From positions 1-64,000 of the forward strand of contig CANJBL010000001.1 of the NCBI GenBank assembly GCA_947472795.1: a stretch of DNA of 64,000 nt. The letters run 5' to 3'. This document shows positions 18,866-27,616 of this stretch, piece by piece. How positions within the stretch are numbered: position 1 is the first letter of the stretch; every line of letters starts with the position of its first letter. Under the pieces are notes generated by a model. That model was not told the DNA's origin. It ran no database searches and saw only the letters and a program-made list of their open reading frames with translations. A program made the translations under genes and the position numbers. This DNA is from Fidelibacterota bacterium (GTDB lineage Bacteria; Pseudomonadota; Alphaproteobacteria; Rhodospirillales; Rhodospirillaceae).

Positions 18866-19471
18866 ATGAGAATTCATCCGGCTTTTCTTGCGCCCTTCGT
18901 CCTTCTCCTTCCGACGCAGGCGAGCTCGCACTTTCTGATGATGGAACCGACGCCAACGCTCGTCCTCGATGAGCGCGGCAATCCCCAGAAGCCAGAGCCA
19001 TGCGGCGGAACGACGCACGGCTCCACGCCGGCCTCCAACGTGGTGACGCCCGTTCGTGGCGGCACGCAGCTTCATATCAAGGTGATGGAGACCGTTTATC
19101 ATCCGGGGCACTACCGTATTGCCCTCGCGGCTGATGCAACGGGTCTGCCGGAGGACCCCGAAACCGTTACGCGCAATACCGAGAAAGGCCCCTTTTCCGT
19201 CTCGGCCAAGATCGACAAAAATCCAAAGCCTCCCGTTCTGGTGGATGGCCTGTTCGCCCATGCAGAGCGTTTTCCGTCCGGTCACATTTGGGAAACCGAT
19301 GTTCGCATTCCGAATATCGACTGCGAGAATTGCACGCTGCAGGTCATCCAGTGGATGGCTGAGCACGGCTACAATCCCGAGGGCGGTTATACCTATCACC
19401 ACTGCGCTGAACTGAAGATCAGTGCCGATCCTGCGTTGCCGCGCGATCAAGGGTGGGCTGGAAAGAAATAG
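18866..19471 (+). CDS. Secreted LPMO-like copper protein (SCE4755-type)
   Basis: A 201-residue exported protein. Signal peptidase cleavage after QASS would expose His22 as the first mature residue, as needed for a copper histidine brace. A second candidate ligand lies in the YHPGHYRIAL stretch (His79/His82) and another in YHHC (178-179). Four to five cysteines (CGG, CENC, HHC) could form disulphides. The family, described as polysaccharide monooxygenase-like, shares this N-terminal His and HPGHYR pattern with AA10/AA11 folds; activity is unproven. GGGG before the ATG is a good RBS. It is divergent from the DUF1592/DUF1552 operon. Confidence 0.68.
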   Translation: MRIHPAFLAPFVLLLPTQASSHFLMMEPTPTLVLDERGNPQKPEPCGGTTHGSTPASNVVTPVRGGTQLHIKVMETVYHPGHYRIALAADATGLPEDPETVTRNTEKGPFSVSAKIDKNPKPPVLVDGLFAHAERFPSGHIWETDVRIPNIDCENCTLQVIQWMAEHGYNPEGGYTYHHCAELKISADPALPRDQGWAGKK

Positions 19472-19761
19472 GGCCCTGGTTGGCCTGCCTTGCAGGCACT
19501 GGCCATCAGTCGACAGATATTGGGGCTTTCCCGAGGCGGCTGCGTAACAAACCACCGATTTTAGCCATTTTCCTCGATTTACCGGCGCAAACAGCAGGCA
19601 CTCTTTTTTGAGAGTCGACCTGCAGGTGGTCCGCCATTGTATTGCCCCAGTTTCTCGTTATGCCTGGCCTTGCATAACGTGCCAAGAAATGGTTTTTTGG
19701 TGCCGGAGCCGCTGCCTTGGCGGCAGGCGTTCCTAATTTTGTATAGACGGGAGAATTCGGT

Positions 19762-19995
19762 ATGAAGACTTTGATCATCGCGGCACTCTTGGCGGGCACA
19801 GCGTTCGCTTTCATCCAGCCGTCCCAGGCTGCGTGCTCGACGTGCCAGATCCAGACAAAAAAAGCGTCCGCGACAGCGGGCAAGTTTGATTACAGCATCA
19901 GCTGCACCGACGATTCGAGCGGCGATGAAAAGATTTCAAAAGTAACCGCCGGCAGCGACGAAGAAGCCATCAAGATGGCGCAGTCGAAGTGCTAA
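19762..19995 (+). CDS. Small secreted cysteine protein, unknown
   Basis: A 77-residue peptide with a textbook signal sequence (cleavage near SQA-AC) and a ~53-residue mature part with four cysteines (CSTC at its N-terminus, one mid-chain, one at the last residue). GGGAGA lies about nine bases before the ATG. No family recognised. The paired cysteines and very small size fit a periplasmic structural or stress peptide. The 290 bases upstream hold no other gene. Confidence 0.65.
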   Translation: MKTLIIAALLAGTAFAFIQPSQAACSTCQIQTKKASATAGKFDYSISCTDDSSGDEKISKVTAGSDEEAIKMAQSKC

Positions 19996-20051
19996 TGAGA
20001 CGCGGGTAAGAGCTACTCTGAATATGGGCGCCCCGCGTGGCGCCCATATTT

Positions 20052-21032
20052 TTAGATGGTCTCCGATGCGGCCTTCGGAGGAGAGTTGACCGAAGGCGAA
20101 GCGCTTTCGGCTGAAGGTGCGGGCTCCGGCTTCTTGGTGATGATGCTCTCCAGCCACTGAATGATTGCGGTGTGGTCCGCGCCCCAACCGATCTTTTGTT
20201 CGGCCATTTTCCACGAGACCCGCGCTGCCTGAAGAAGCGGCACAGAGACTTCGGCGGAGGCGGCCATGGCCGATGCCAAATCCAAATTCTTGCGAAGCAT
20301 GCCCAGCGGCAATCCGGACTTGAAGCGGCGCGTAATGACCTCACTGCGCAGGACGCGATCCACTTCGCCGCCTCCAAGCGCATCCCAGATATCCAATAGA
20401 TTTGCGCCTTCGAAGCCGAATTTCTCGCCCAGCCTTAAAGCTTCGCTGGTGGCCTGCAGCTCAACAGCCCGCATATAATCAACAATGGCACTGGCCGCTT
20501 GCGCTGAACCGGATGCGCCGGCGCGAAGGATTTTACTGCCAACAGTTTCAAGAACTGGCTTGCACCGGGCGATGGCTGCGTCATCGCCGCCAACGATCAG
20601 CGTCAGCTTGCCTTCCTTGGCCTGTTCGGGCGCACCGAAAGCCGGAGCATCCACGAGATGGATTTTCCGCGCCTCCAATTCCTTTGCCAATGCGAGAGTC
20701 TCGACGGGATCTGTCTGGCCGAAATCGATGATGACCCCGCCGGGCGCCAGTCCCTCGGCCAGCCCTTCCCACCCGAAACAGGCGCGGCGCAAGTCAGCCG
20801 CCGAGGGTAGGACAGTGACGACAACGTCGCACCCTTGCGCCATTGAGGATGGCGAAACGCCGATTGTCCCGCCATAATTGTTGCAAAAATGGCGGGTGGC
20901 CTGATCGAGGTCGTCATAGACCTGGAGGGTGTGAAATCCCGACCACAGAAGCCGGGTCGCAATCCGCGTCCCAAAGGCGCCGAGGCCAATTTGGCCAATG
21001 CGAAGGTCCGAGGTCGTCGCAGTTTTATTCAC
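20052..21032 (-). CDS. NAD(P)-binding protein of the 3-hydroxyisobutyrate dehydrogenase family, catalytic Lys replaced
   Basis: Rossmann-type dehydrogenase of 326 residues with GQIGLGAFGTRIA near residues 13-25 and the family's DAPAFGAPEQAKEGKL substrate loop. The usual catalytic lysine motif (G-x-G-x-x-x-K-x-x-N-N) reads GASGSAQAASA, so the lysine is glutamine and both asparagines are lost; normal beta-hydroxyacid chemistry is doubtful. The C-terminal ~25 residues are a Pro/Ser/Ala tail outside the fold. It is the last gene of the molybdenum hydroxylase operon, 40 bases after the preceding gene, so it may serve that enzyme (maturation or product handling), which is inference. Confidence 0.8.
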   Translation of the reverse strand: MNKTATTSDLRIGQIGLGAFGTRIATRLLWSGFHTLQVYDDLDQATRHFCNNYGGTIGVSPSSMAQGCDVVVTVLPSAADLRRACFGWEGLAEGLAPGGVIIDFGQTDPVETLALAKELEARKIHLVDAPAFGAPEQAKEGKLTLIVGGDDAAIARCKPVLETVGSKILRAGASGSAQAASAIVDYMRAVELQATSEALRLGEKFGFEGANLLDIWDALGGGEVDRVLRSEVITRRFKSGLPLGMLRKNLDLASAMAASAEVSVPLLQAARVSWKMAEQKIGWGADHTAIIQWLESIITKKPEPAPSAESASPSVNSPPKAASETI

Positions 21033-21071
21033 GGAATGCCTGATCCCACAGCGTTCGAGACAGGCCCGAGA

Positions 21072-21485
21072 TTAGGCGCCGCTCACTTTAAGGGACTCAT
21101 CGAGCAGGAATACATCCGTCAACAGTGCCCGCACATGAATGGACGCATTCAGATTATCGATGATCTGCGAGCCAATTCCGCCTGCGAGCACAAAGCGAAT
21201 GGCAGCGCCTGCTTTGAAGGCGTCATCGCGGATGACGTCGAGAAACTTGGCAGCAGGGCCCGTCACTTTCTTGCCGGCTGGCCCCAGGCCGTCAGCCGTA
21301 ATGCCTTCAAGCACGGATAGGGCGGCTGATGCGCGCTCGAGATAGTCTCGGATGCGCGATCCAGGGTCGTCCTCTTCGCGGCGCACACCGCGCGCGGCAT
21401 AGGACAACATGAACTCGTAGGTCTCTTCGATCATATCTATCGCTTCGGCCACGGTCTTGGGGCCCGCGATGGGGGGCGATGTCAT
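21072..21485 (-). CDS. Hypothetical helical protein in the molybdenum hydroxylase operon
   Basis: A 137-residue soluble, mostly helical protein with no signal peptide and no cysteine. Not recognised. It lies between the cytochrome b gene (78-base gap) and the dehydrogenase-like gene (39-base gap), all on one strand, so it is likely co-expressed. A cytoplasmic assembly factor for the exported enzyme is one possibility. Confidence 0.65.
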   Translation of the reverse strand: MTSPPIAGPKTVAEAIDMIEETYEFMLSYAARGVRREEDDPGSRIRDYLERASAALSVLEGITADGLGPAGKKVTGPAAKFLDVIRDDAFKAGAAIRFVLAGGIGSQIIDNLNASIHVRALLTDVFLLDESLKVSGA

Positions 21486-21562
21486 TCTTTGTCCTTTCGG
21501 AAACTCTTTAGACTATCTGCGGCGGCCAGCGATGCCGCCCGCGCGGCTGTGGGGTAAGTCCG

Positions 21563-22213
21563 TCACTTCTCGGTGTCGGGTACCCAGCGCAGGGTGTCAT
21601 GATGGCTCTCATATTCCTTACGGGTCATCCAGCCGCGGAACATGGTCCGCGTGAGATGCCATTCGTCCGGACGCAGCGCGAAATATATGTGAATCATGAT
21701 CATGGCGACAATGCCCATCGCCGCAAATCCATGCACCGTATAGATCAGGCCCCATTGCTCATCGGTCAGGACATAGGGATTGCGCTTCCAGAAGGGGGTG
21801 TCGATCTTGAACAGCATCGCGCCACCCGTACCCATCAGGGTAAGAATAACGATAGCGATTCCAAGGTGATAGAACTTCTGCGCGACATTGTATTTGCCGG
21901 GCTTCGCGGGCGCGCGGGTGTCGGCGAAAGCACCGACGAGTGTGCGCCACGCGCCGACGATATCCTTCCCATCCGGCACCATGGCCATGAAATTCTGCCA
22001 AATAATGGCACGGAAGATATGCAGCACCACGATCACGCCGAGCACAATGCCCGAGATCCAGTGGGCGGTGAGCCATTCGAATTTGATGCCGAATTTCGGA
22101 AGGAAAGCCGTTCCCATCAGGATGAAAACCGCCGCCGCCATCACCCAGTGGTAAAGACGGTCAATAAGATCATGGCGCGGAACCGCTTTGCCACTCGTGT
22201 GCGGATCACTCAT
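21563..22213 (-). CDS. Cytochrome b/b6-domain membrane subunit
   Basis: A 216-residue membrane protein of the formate dehydrogenase gamma / Ni-Fe hydrogenase cytochrome b type. Four hydrophobic segments carry histidines in the expected places (RLYHWVMAA, TAHWISGIVLG...VVLHIFR, FYHLGIAIVIL, MIMIHIYFALRPDEWHL), enough for two b haems. It probably passes electrons from the periplasmic molybdenum hydroxylase to quinone. The N-terminal ~15 residues are cytoplasmic. The gene follows the tiny membrane protein gene at 22267-22413. Confidence 0.87.
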   Translation of the reverse strand: MSDPHTSGKAVPRHDLIDRLYHWVMAAAVFILMGTAFLPKFGIKFEWLTAHWISGIVLGVIVVLHIFRAIIWQNFMAMVPDGKDIVGAWRTLVGAFADTRAPAKPGKYNVAQKFYHLGIAIVILTLMGTGGAMLFKIDTPFWKRNPYVLTDEQWGLIYTVHGFAAMGIVAMIMIHIYFALRPDEWHLTRTMFRGWMTRKEYESHHDTLRWVPDTEK

Positions 22214-22266
22214 GAGAAACTCCCCTGATAACGACTACAAAGCGCAACGACGACGGAGTGCTACGC

Positions 22267-22413
22267 TCAGCCTGACTTATAGACGGCGTGGAAGATGATC
22301 ACTGCCATCGCTGCCAGCACAAACCAAATCAGCAAATCAAACGAAGCCCCGAGCAGGACTTCGTGGCCGCCATAGGGCCCTTGGGCATAACGAAAAAGCT
22401 GCGGATGCATCAT
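22267..22413 (-). CDS. Tiny single-span membrane protein
   Basis: A 48-residue protein starting at the double ATG (MMHPQLFRY) four bases after the stop of the FAD subunit; a longer in-frame start would overlap that gene. One hydrophobic span (DLLIWFVLAAMAVIIFHAVY) ends in a short basic tail. The tight spacing between the FAD subunit and the cytochrome b gene argues that it is real. It may be a small accessory subunit that docks the cytochrome b, which is inference. Confidence 0.65.
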   Translation of the reverse strand: MMHPQLFRYAQGPYGGHEVLLGASFDLLIWFVLAAMAVIIFHAVYKSG

Positions 22414-22417
22414 TCCC

Positions 22418-23416
22418 TCACACCTTCGCGTCGCGGATGGCGCGCGTGACAAGATTGGCCATCAACGGGATCTTGAAGCCGTTGTAGTTCAGAGGCCGCG
22501 CACCGCGGGTCGACGATTGGCCGGCCAACTTGGCGATCTCTTCGCTCATGGGCTTGCCTTTCACGATCGACTCAACCGCCGTCAGGCGGCGCGGAACGGC
22601 GCTGACGCCGTTGCACACAATGCGGCAATCCTCGATGACGCCGTTCTTGACCACAATGGCTGAAGCCACGTTCACCAAGGCGAAGTCCCACGTGTTGCGA
22701 TCGGCAACCTTCTCAAAATAGAAGGCGGAGCCCGCCCACTTCTTGGGAATGTTGATGGCAACCAGAATTTCTTCGGGGCGGGTGGAGGTCAGGTGCATGA
22801 TGTCGACCTTCGGGCCGACAAAGAAGTCTTCGGCGCTCACGATGCGCTCGCCCTTTGAGCTGCGCAGAACATATTTGGCATCAAGCGCAACCAAGGCCAC
22901 AGCCGTATCCGAGGGGCTGACGGCCACGCAGCGGTCAGATTCGAACAGGGCATGCTCGCGGTTCACGCCTTCCGGCGTATCGGCAAAGCATGTGTTGCCG
23001 CCCGCGCGGTAGCACGGCAGGCCATAGCGGTAATAAAGGCAGCGCGCGTCCTGCGACACGTTGCCGCCGACCGTCCCTGCATTGCGGATCTGCGGGCTGG
23101 CGACCTTTGCCGCCGCTTCCGCAAGCACGCGGTACTTGCCCTTGATGATCGGATCGTTTTCGATCTCGGTCAGGGTCGTGAGCGCGCCAATGGTGACACC
23201 ATCGGCCGTTTCACTGATCCCCTTCATCTCGGCGATGCCGCCCAGGTCGATGACGGCCTTTGGCTGCTTATGACGCTCTTTGAACCACGACAGGCTGTCG
23301 TAGCCGCCGCCCATCTTCCAGGCGTCCTTGCCGTATTGGTCGAGCAGCGCGAAGGCATCTTTGAGCTGCGTCGGTTGATACAGCTCGAAATCGGCCATTA
23401 TATCTCTGACGATCAT
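22418..23416 (-). CDS. Molybdenum hydroxylase FAD-binding (medium) subunit
   Basis: A 332-residue CoxM/XdhB-type FAD subunit. The FAD-binding motifs are visible: GGYDSL near residue 40, TVGGNVSQDARC at roughly 120, and the C-terminal CO-dehydrogenase flavoprotein domain. It carries electrons from the 2Fe-2S clusters in xanthine-dehydrogenase-family enzymes. No signal peptide is present, so if the complex is periplasmic this subunit travels with the Tat-bearing Fe-S subunit. The start may be the internal Met of MADFELYQP rather than the first ATG at 23416. Confidence 0.9.
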   Translation of the reverse strand: MIVRDIMADFELYQPTQLKDAFALLDQYGKDAWKMGGGYDSLSWFKERHKQPKAVIDLGGIAEMKGISETADGVTIGALTTLTEIENDPIIKGKYRVLAEAAAKVASPQIRNAGTVGGNVSQDARCLYYRYGLPCYRAGGNTCFADTPEGVNREHALFESDRCVAVSPSDTAVALVALDAKYVLRSSKGERIVSAEDFFVGPKVDIMHLTSTRPEEILVAINIPKKWAGSAFYFEKVADRNTWDFALVNVASAIVVKNGVIEDCRIVCNGVSAVPRRLTAVESIVKGKPMSEEIAKLAGQSSTRGARPLNYNGFKIPLMANLVTRAIRDAKV

Positions 23417-23429
23417 GACGAAGGCTCCT

Positions 23430-25832
23430 TCAAACCGTATTTATCTGCAGCGGTTTATGAGCCGGCTGCCGTCCAGACAAGTGGTTGACGATCATATCCA
23501 CGGAAACCGGCGTGCGGTTGAAGAGGTGCCCGCCGAGAGCATCGGAGATCGCCGACGAGATGGAAGATGCGCCCGAGCCCTTCACCGGCTCGCCGCAACC
23601 CTTCACGCCCATGGGATTCTGGGGATCGGGTTTCTCGACCGCGGCCATTTGAATTTCCGCAGGAACGTCCAGATAGGTCGGCGGCTTGGATTGATAAATC
23701 ATCGCTGCTGCCGGAATGCCCAGCTTGGGATCGTACACATGGCGCTCAAGGTGGGCCATGCCGATGCCCTGGACCTGGCCGCAGGCGACGGTGTGATGCA
23801 GCGCCTGGGGATGCAGCACGGTGCCGCAATCCAGGACGCAGAGCATTTCCTTCACTTCGACCTTGCCAGTTTCGAGATCCAGTTCGATCTCGGCGAAGGT
23901 TGTGGTCAACCCAGGCGTGACGCCGACGCGCGGAAGTTTGTCCTTGGCGGCGGCAATCAGGCCAGAGCCGGCAATGAACGCCACCGCGCTCTTGGTGATG
24001 GGGTTCAGCTCGGCCGGCACTTCCTGGCCGGTGTACTTGCCACCCAGCTGCATGGCCTTTTCAACGGCCTGCTTATAAGTGATGGACCGGCCGCCGTTCT
24101 TGCTGACGACCTTCTCGTTGCCGAGGTCATAATCCGCGGGCGCGCCGCCCAACATCTGGGCTGCGATCTCCTGCAGCTTGGCCTTCATATCCACGGCCGC
24201 GACATACATTGTGCGCGACTGAGTGGAGGCCGTGAGACTGCCGGCCTGGATCGAATTCCAAGGCAAGCCTTTGCGCGTATCACCACGCTCGACGACGGTG
24301 TTTTCCCAATCGTAATTGAGCATGTCGGCCGCGACGCGCGCGGTGGACATTTGCGAATAGGTGCCGAGGTTGCCCACGCCGGTGTGGATGTGCAGCACGC
24401 CATCGGGCGTGATGCGCAAGAGGCCGTCGAAGCCGTTACCGCCGGCGGTGTGATAGCCCTGACCAATGCCAATGCCGGTCACTTTGGTGCCGTTGCGCTG
24501 GCCCGAACGCTTCTTGCGCTCGTCCCAATTGAAGATCTGTGCGGCCTTTTCCAGGGCGTCCTTTTGGAAGGCGCTGGTGAGCGGTCCGCGATCCGGACCG
24601 ATCTTGCTGCTGGAGTCTGGCGCGTTGATCTTGCGGATTTCCATCCGGTCGATGCCGAGCTTGCGCGCGGCACTGTCGAAGATGGGTTCCATGACCGCCA
24701 CGAACTGATTTTCGCCGGGGCCGCGCATGGCGCCTTGCGGCATCGTGTTCGTCAGCACCGGAACGTTGCGGAAGCGCATGGCCGCCGGCTGATACACCAT
24801 GCTCATGGCGGTGCCTGCCGCGCGGAAATCGCCGGTGCCAAGCGTCGGTCCGTTTTCCTGCACAATATAAAGGTCACACGCCAGAAGCTTGCCGTCGGCG
24901 GCGAAGCCCAGTTTCGCACGGCCCTGGAAGTGCGGACGGGCCATGGCGATCGAATATTCTTCGAGGCGGGTAATGCGGTGCATCACCGGCCGGTTCAGCT
25001 TCTTCGACATCAGGGCCGCGATGGCCATGTTCGGATAGCCGGGGATCTTGCTGCCGAAGCCGCCGCCGCAATATTCGGCGATGAAGATCAACTCATCCGG
25101 CTTAATGCCGATCATGCGCGCGATATTGGCATGCGCGCCGGTTTGGCTCTGGTTGGATCCGTACAGAAGGCACTTGCCGTTCTCCCACGTGGCGAAGGCA
25201 GTGCGGGTTTCGAGGCAGTGATGCGAATAGCCGCCGGACACGAAGCTCTCGTCAATGACCAGCTTTGCGTCTTTGAAGCCGGCGTCGAGGTCGCCATAGG
25301 TCCATTCTTCGGCGGGCTTGCCCAAAGGCAACTTGTCTTCGCCGGCGTCGGCAAAATCCTTCGCATCCCATTTGAGGGTTTGCAGATTGATTTGCGAGGC
25401 GGCGACGTTACCGGTGGAGCGCGCGTCGGGACCGCCGGGGAACAAGCTTTCCAACGGATCGGTCACGTGCGGAAGCTGTTCAAAATCAATTTTAATGGCT
25501 TCGATCGCATCAGCGCAGATGGCTTCGCTCTCTGCCGCAACAGCCAGGATGGGCTCGCCGACAAAGTAGACTTCGTCTTTGGCCAAAATCGGCGACTGCG
25601 GCGGCGGGAACTGCGGCACTTCGTCGGCCGTGAGGATTGCCAGCACGCCCTTCATGGCGAGCGCGGCCGAAGTATCGATGCTGCGGATTTTTGCGTGCGG
25701 GATCGGGCTGGTCAGAGTCTTACAGAAGACCATGTTCTCAGCGCGAAAATCTTCCGCATATTTTGCACGGCCCGTGAGTTTCGCAATGAGATCGGGCGGT
25801 GTGAAATCTTTACCGACGAGTTTATTTGCCAT
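23430..25832 (-). CDS. Molybdopterin-binding large subunit, xanthine dehydrogenase/aldehyde oxidase family
   Basis: The 800-residue catalytic subunit that binds the molybdopterin cofactor and hydroxylates or oxidises its substrate. The N-terminal aldehyde oxidase a/b hammerhead (GRAKYAEDF...) is followed by the two-part molybdopterin domain with GGGFGSK, RGPGENQ and the C-terminal GCGEPVKGSG that holds the catalytic glutamate. Substrate cannot be predicted; aldehydes, N-heterocycles and purines are all possible. There is no signal peptide. It lies 3 bases after the Fe-S gene, in the order S-L-M. Confidence 0.93.
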   Translation of the reverse strand: MANKLVGKDFTPPDLIAKLTGRAKYAEDFRAENMVFCKTLTSPIPHAKIRSIDTSAALAMKGVLAILTADEVPQFPPPQSPILAKDEVYFVGEPILAVAAESEAICADAIEAIKIDFEQLPHVTDPLESLFPGGPDARSTGNVAASQINLQTLKWDAKDFADAGEDKLPLGKPAEEWTYGDLDAGFKDAKLVIDESFVSGGYSHHCLETRTAFATWENGKCLLYGSNQSQTGAHANIARMIGIKPDELIFIAEYCGGGFGSKIPGYPNMAIAALMSKKLNRPVMHRITRLEEYSIAMARPHFQGRAKLGFAADGKLLACDLYIVQENGPTLGTGDFRAAGTAMSMVYQPAAMRFRNVPVLTNTMPQGAMRGPGENQFVAVMEPIFDSAARKLGIDRMEIRKINAPDSSSKIGPDRGPLTSAFQKDALEKAAQIFNWDERKKRSGQRNGTKVTGIGIGQGYHTAGGNGFDGLLRITPDGVLHIHTGVGNLGTYSQMSTARVAADMLNYDWENTVVERGDTRKGLPWNSIQAGSLTASTQSRTMYVAAVDMKAKLQEIAAQMLGGAPADYDLGNEKVVSKNGGRSITYKQAVEKAMQLGGKYTGQEVPAELNPITKSAVAFIAGSGLIAAAKDKLPRVGVTPGLTTTFAEIELDLETGKVEVKEMLCVLDCGTVLHPQALHHTVACGQVQGIGMAHLERHVYDPKLGIPAAAMIYQSKPPTYLDVPAEIQMAAVEKPDPQNPMGVKGCGEPVKGSGASSISSAISDALGGHLFNRTPVSVDMIVNHLSGRQPAHKPLQINTV

Positions 25833-25835
25833 GAT

Positions 25836-26474
25836 TTAAGCCTCCTGCGACGCGCGCATGATTGCCTTCAGATAGTGGTCGTAGGCGCCGCAGCGGCAGA
25901 ACACGCCGGACATCCCAACACGCACTTCTTGTACTGTCGGCTTTGGATTTTTCTTCAGGAGCGCTACGGCCGTGACGACCTGCGCCGGAGTACAGAAGCC
26001 GCAAGCGGGCCCCATCTCCACGATCATTGCTTTTTGGACTTTATCCAACTCGCCATTCGGGCCTTCGATGCCCTCGATGGTCGTGATCTTGCGGCCACGA
26101 ACAGAGTGCGTCAGCGTCGAGCAAGCATAAGTCGAGACATCGTCGATCATGACGCTGCAGGCGCCGCACTCGGAATGGTCGCAGCCGAGCTTCGTACCGG
26201 TGAGGCCGAGTTTGTAGCGGATGGTGTGGACCAATGTTTCCTGAGGCAGGACATCGACGCGCCGCTCGCGGCCGTTGACGTTCAGCGTCACGAGGCGCTC
26301 GACAGTGCCCGCCGATTGCTTGCCACCGTTACCGCGTCCCATGACGACATAGCCGGTCGCCGAGACGGCAACGCCCGAGGCAATAACGCCTTTGATGAAC
26401 TGGCGTCGCGACGCCTTGACGTTCGAACCTTCTGAGGCTCCCGCGTTATCGCCGTGCGTATGATTATCCGACAT
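25836..26474 (-). CDS. 2Fe-2S small subunit with Tat signal
   Basis: A 212-residue subunit with two [2Fe-2S] clusters: the plant-ferredoxin motif GCDHSECGACSV...AC, and the helical domain CGFCTPAQ...CRCG. Unusually for this family, it begins with a twin-arginine leader (SRRQFIKGVIASGVAVSATG), so the assembled enzyme is expected in the periplasm, in keeping with the cytochrome b partner. First gene of a seven-gene minus-strand operon that runs to 20052. The 224-base gap upstream separates it from the Sel1 gene. Confidence 0.93.
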   Translation of the reverse strand: MSDNHTHGDNAGASEGSNVKASRRQFIKGVIASGVAVSATGYVVMGRGNGGKQSAGTVERLVTLNVNGRERRVDVLPQETLVHTIRYKLGLTGTKLGCDHSECGACSVMIDDVSTYACSTLTHSVRGRKITTIEGIEGPNGELDKVQKAMIVEMGPACGFCTPAQVVTAVALLKKNPKPTVQEVRVGMSGVFCRCGAYDHYLKAIMRASQEA

Positions 26475-26698
26475 GACTTTGCCTTTCGAAAACCGAGGGG
26501 TACGCCTGATGTGCGTGAAGACCCCCGACGGAAATTACCGGAACCGGTCCCATTCGCCAATCTATTCCTGATGCATGCGTAGTCTGTAGTGCGCTCACAG
26601 AAAAAATCCTGGCGCAGAGAATGAAAACGAGTGGAACAAAGCCCGGGAATCAACTGGATTCGGCGGACTCACATTTTTTCATCCTGCGTGGAAATTCT

Positions 26699-27232
26699 CT
26701 ATCGAGATCGCAATATACGGTCGCGCAATTCGATGCCGAGCCGCTGCGCTTCACTTTGTTCTTCAGCTGATTTGAGACCTTGCGATGCCGCTTCCCGGCA
26801 TAGAAACGCGTCGGATTGGCCGCTCTCTTGAGCGATATCACACCAGGCAAATGCGTAGATGTAACTCTGCGCCACACCTTGACCGTAGAAGTAGAGACTT
26901 CCCAATAAGAGCTGGCCTTCAGCTTGGCCATGTTCGGCGGCCTTCGTGAGCCAGAGGACGGCCTTACGCTCATCCACCTTCGTGCCCATGCCGTGGTGGT
27001 ACAGGAAGCCGAGACCGGCTTCCGAGCGTGGATCGCCGCTCTCGGCGAGTTTGCCCCAAACGCGAAGTGCCTCATCAAATTTGCCAGCGTTGAACGCTGA
27101 TAGTCCCTGCCGGAATTCGAGATCCGCTGAAGCCGCGCGCGCGCCGGTGGCGGCGGTGACGAAGATGATAACGAGAAATAAGGGTAAGAGCGCGCGTTTG
27201 GCCATCAATTGTATGTGCTGCATCGTCGGCAT
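26699..27232 (-). CDS. Sel1-repeat secreted protein
   Basis: A ~177-residue exported protein with a signal peptide (cleavage near ARA-AS). It has three to four Sel1-like repeats of about 36 residues (WGKLAESGDPRSEAGLGFLY; WLTKAAEHGQAEGQLLLGSL; and a third around AFAWCDIAQESGQ). Such solenoids act as protein-binding scaffolds in the periplasm. The start is uncertain among several in-frame ATGs (27232, 27223, 27205); all give the same mature protein. Confidence 0.8.
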   Translation of the reverse strand: MPTMQHIQLMAKRALLPLFLVIIFVTAATGARAASADLEFRQGLSAFNAGKFDEALRVWGKLAESGDPRSEAGLGFLYHHGMGTKVDERKAVLWLTKAAEHGQAEGQLLLGSLYFYGQGVAQSYIYAFAWCDIAQESGQSDAFLCREAASQGLKSAEEQSEAQRLGIELRDRILRSR

Positions 27233-27500
27233 TGAGTCTGCCTGCCCTGATCGTCGACATCTGTTGGAAGCTCCAGACTGTCCGGGGCACAGATGAAACA
27301 CCAACTCGAACTGATCTTACAGTGACTTCAAGGGTGTTGCGACAATGTCATCTTTGGCCAGTGTTTCCGGGCCTAACCTGAGATGCGGGGAGTGACGTTT
27401 TCGCAGCATTTTGCTTGAAGCCGCGCGAAACCGTTCGGGTTTGTACGACGCGGTTATGCGTCGCCTCGGGAAGTTCCTACGAATTGCCCGCTTACAAAGC
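27233..27500. other. Intergenic stretch upstream of the Sel1 gene
   Basis: Together with 27501-27616 this is a gap of more than 300 bases. It holds the promoter side of the Sel1 gene. No reading frame on either strand is convincing and no RNA gene is recognisable. Confidence 0.4.
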
Positions 27501-27551
27501 AAAGCCCGCTAAAAGCAAAAGCCCGCTAAAAGCAAAAGCCCGCTAAAAGCA
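27501..27551. repeat. Three exact 17-bp tandem repeats fused to a terminator
   Basis: AAAGCCCGCTAAAAGCA occurs three times head-to-tail at 27501-27517, 27518-27534 and 27535-27551, followed directly by AAAGCCCG of the terminator stem. On the minus strand each unit reads as a terminator 3' half-stem plus a T-tract (AGCGGGCTTTTGC), so the repeats look like iterations of the cold-shock terminator's tail. Confidence 0.9.
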
Positions 27552-27579
27552 AAAGCCCGGCTTTTAAGAGCCGGGCTTT
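27545..27579 (-). terminator. Rho-independent terminator of the cold-shock gene
   Basis: A 10-bp perfect stem AAAGCCCGGC (27552-27561) / GCCGGGCTTT (27570-27579) with an 8-base loop. On the minus strand it is followed by TTTTGCTTTT. It starts 37 bases after the stop of the cold-shock gene. Confidence 0.88.
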
Positions 27580-27616
27580 CCTGTCAGACGTCGTAATTCT
27601 AACGATGGTCGAAAGG

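Noticed and set aside
23415-26435. A 1006-codon open frame antisense to the molybdenum hydroxylase genes
   Set aside because: It covers three well-supported genes on the other strand, is rich in His/Arg/Gly as expected for an antisense shadow of GC-rich codons, and shows no family motif.
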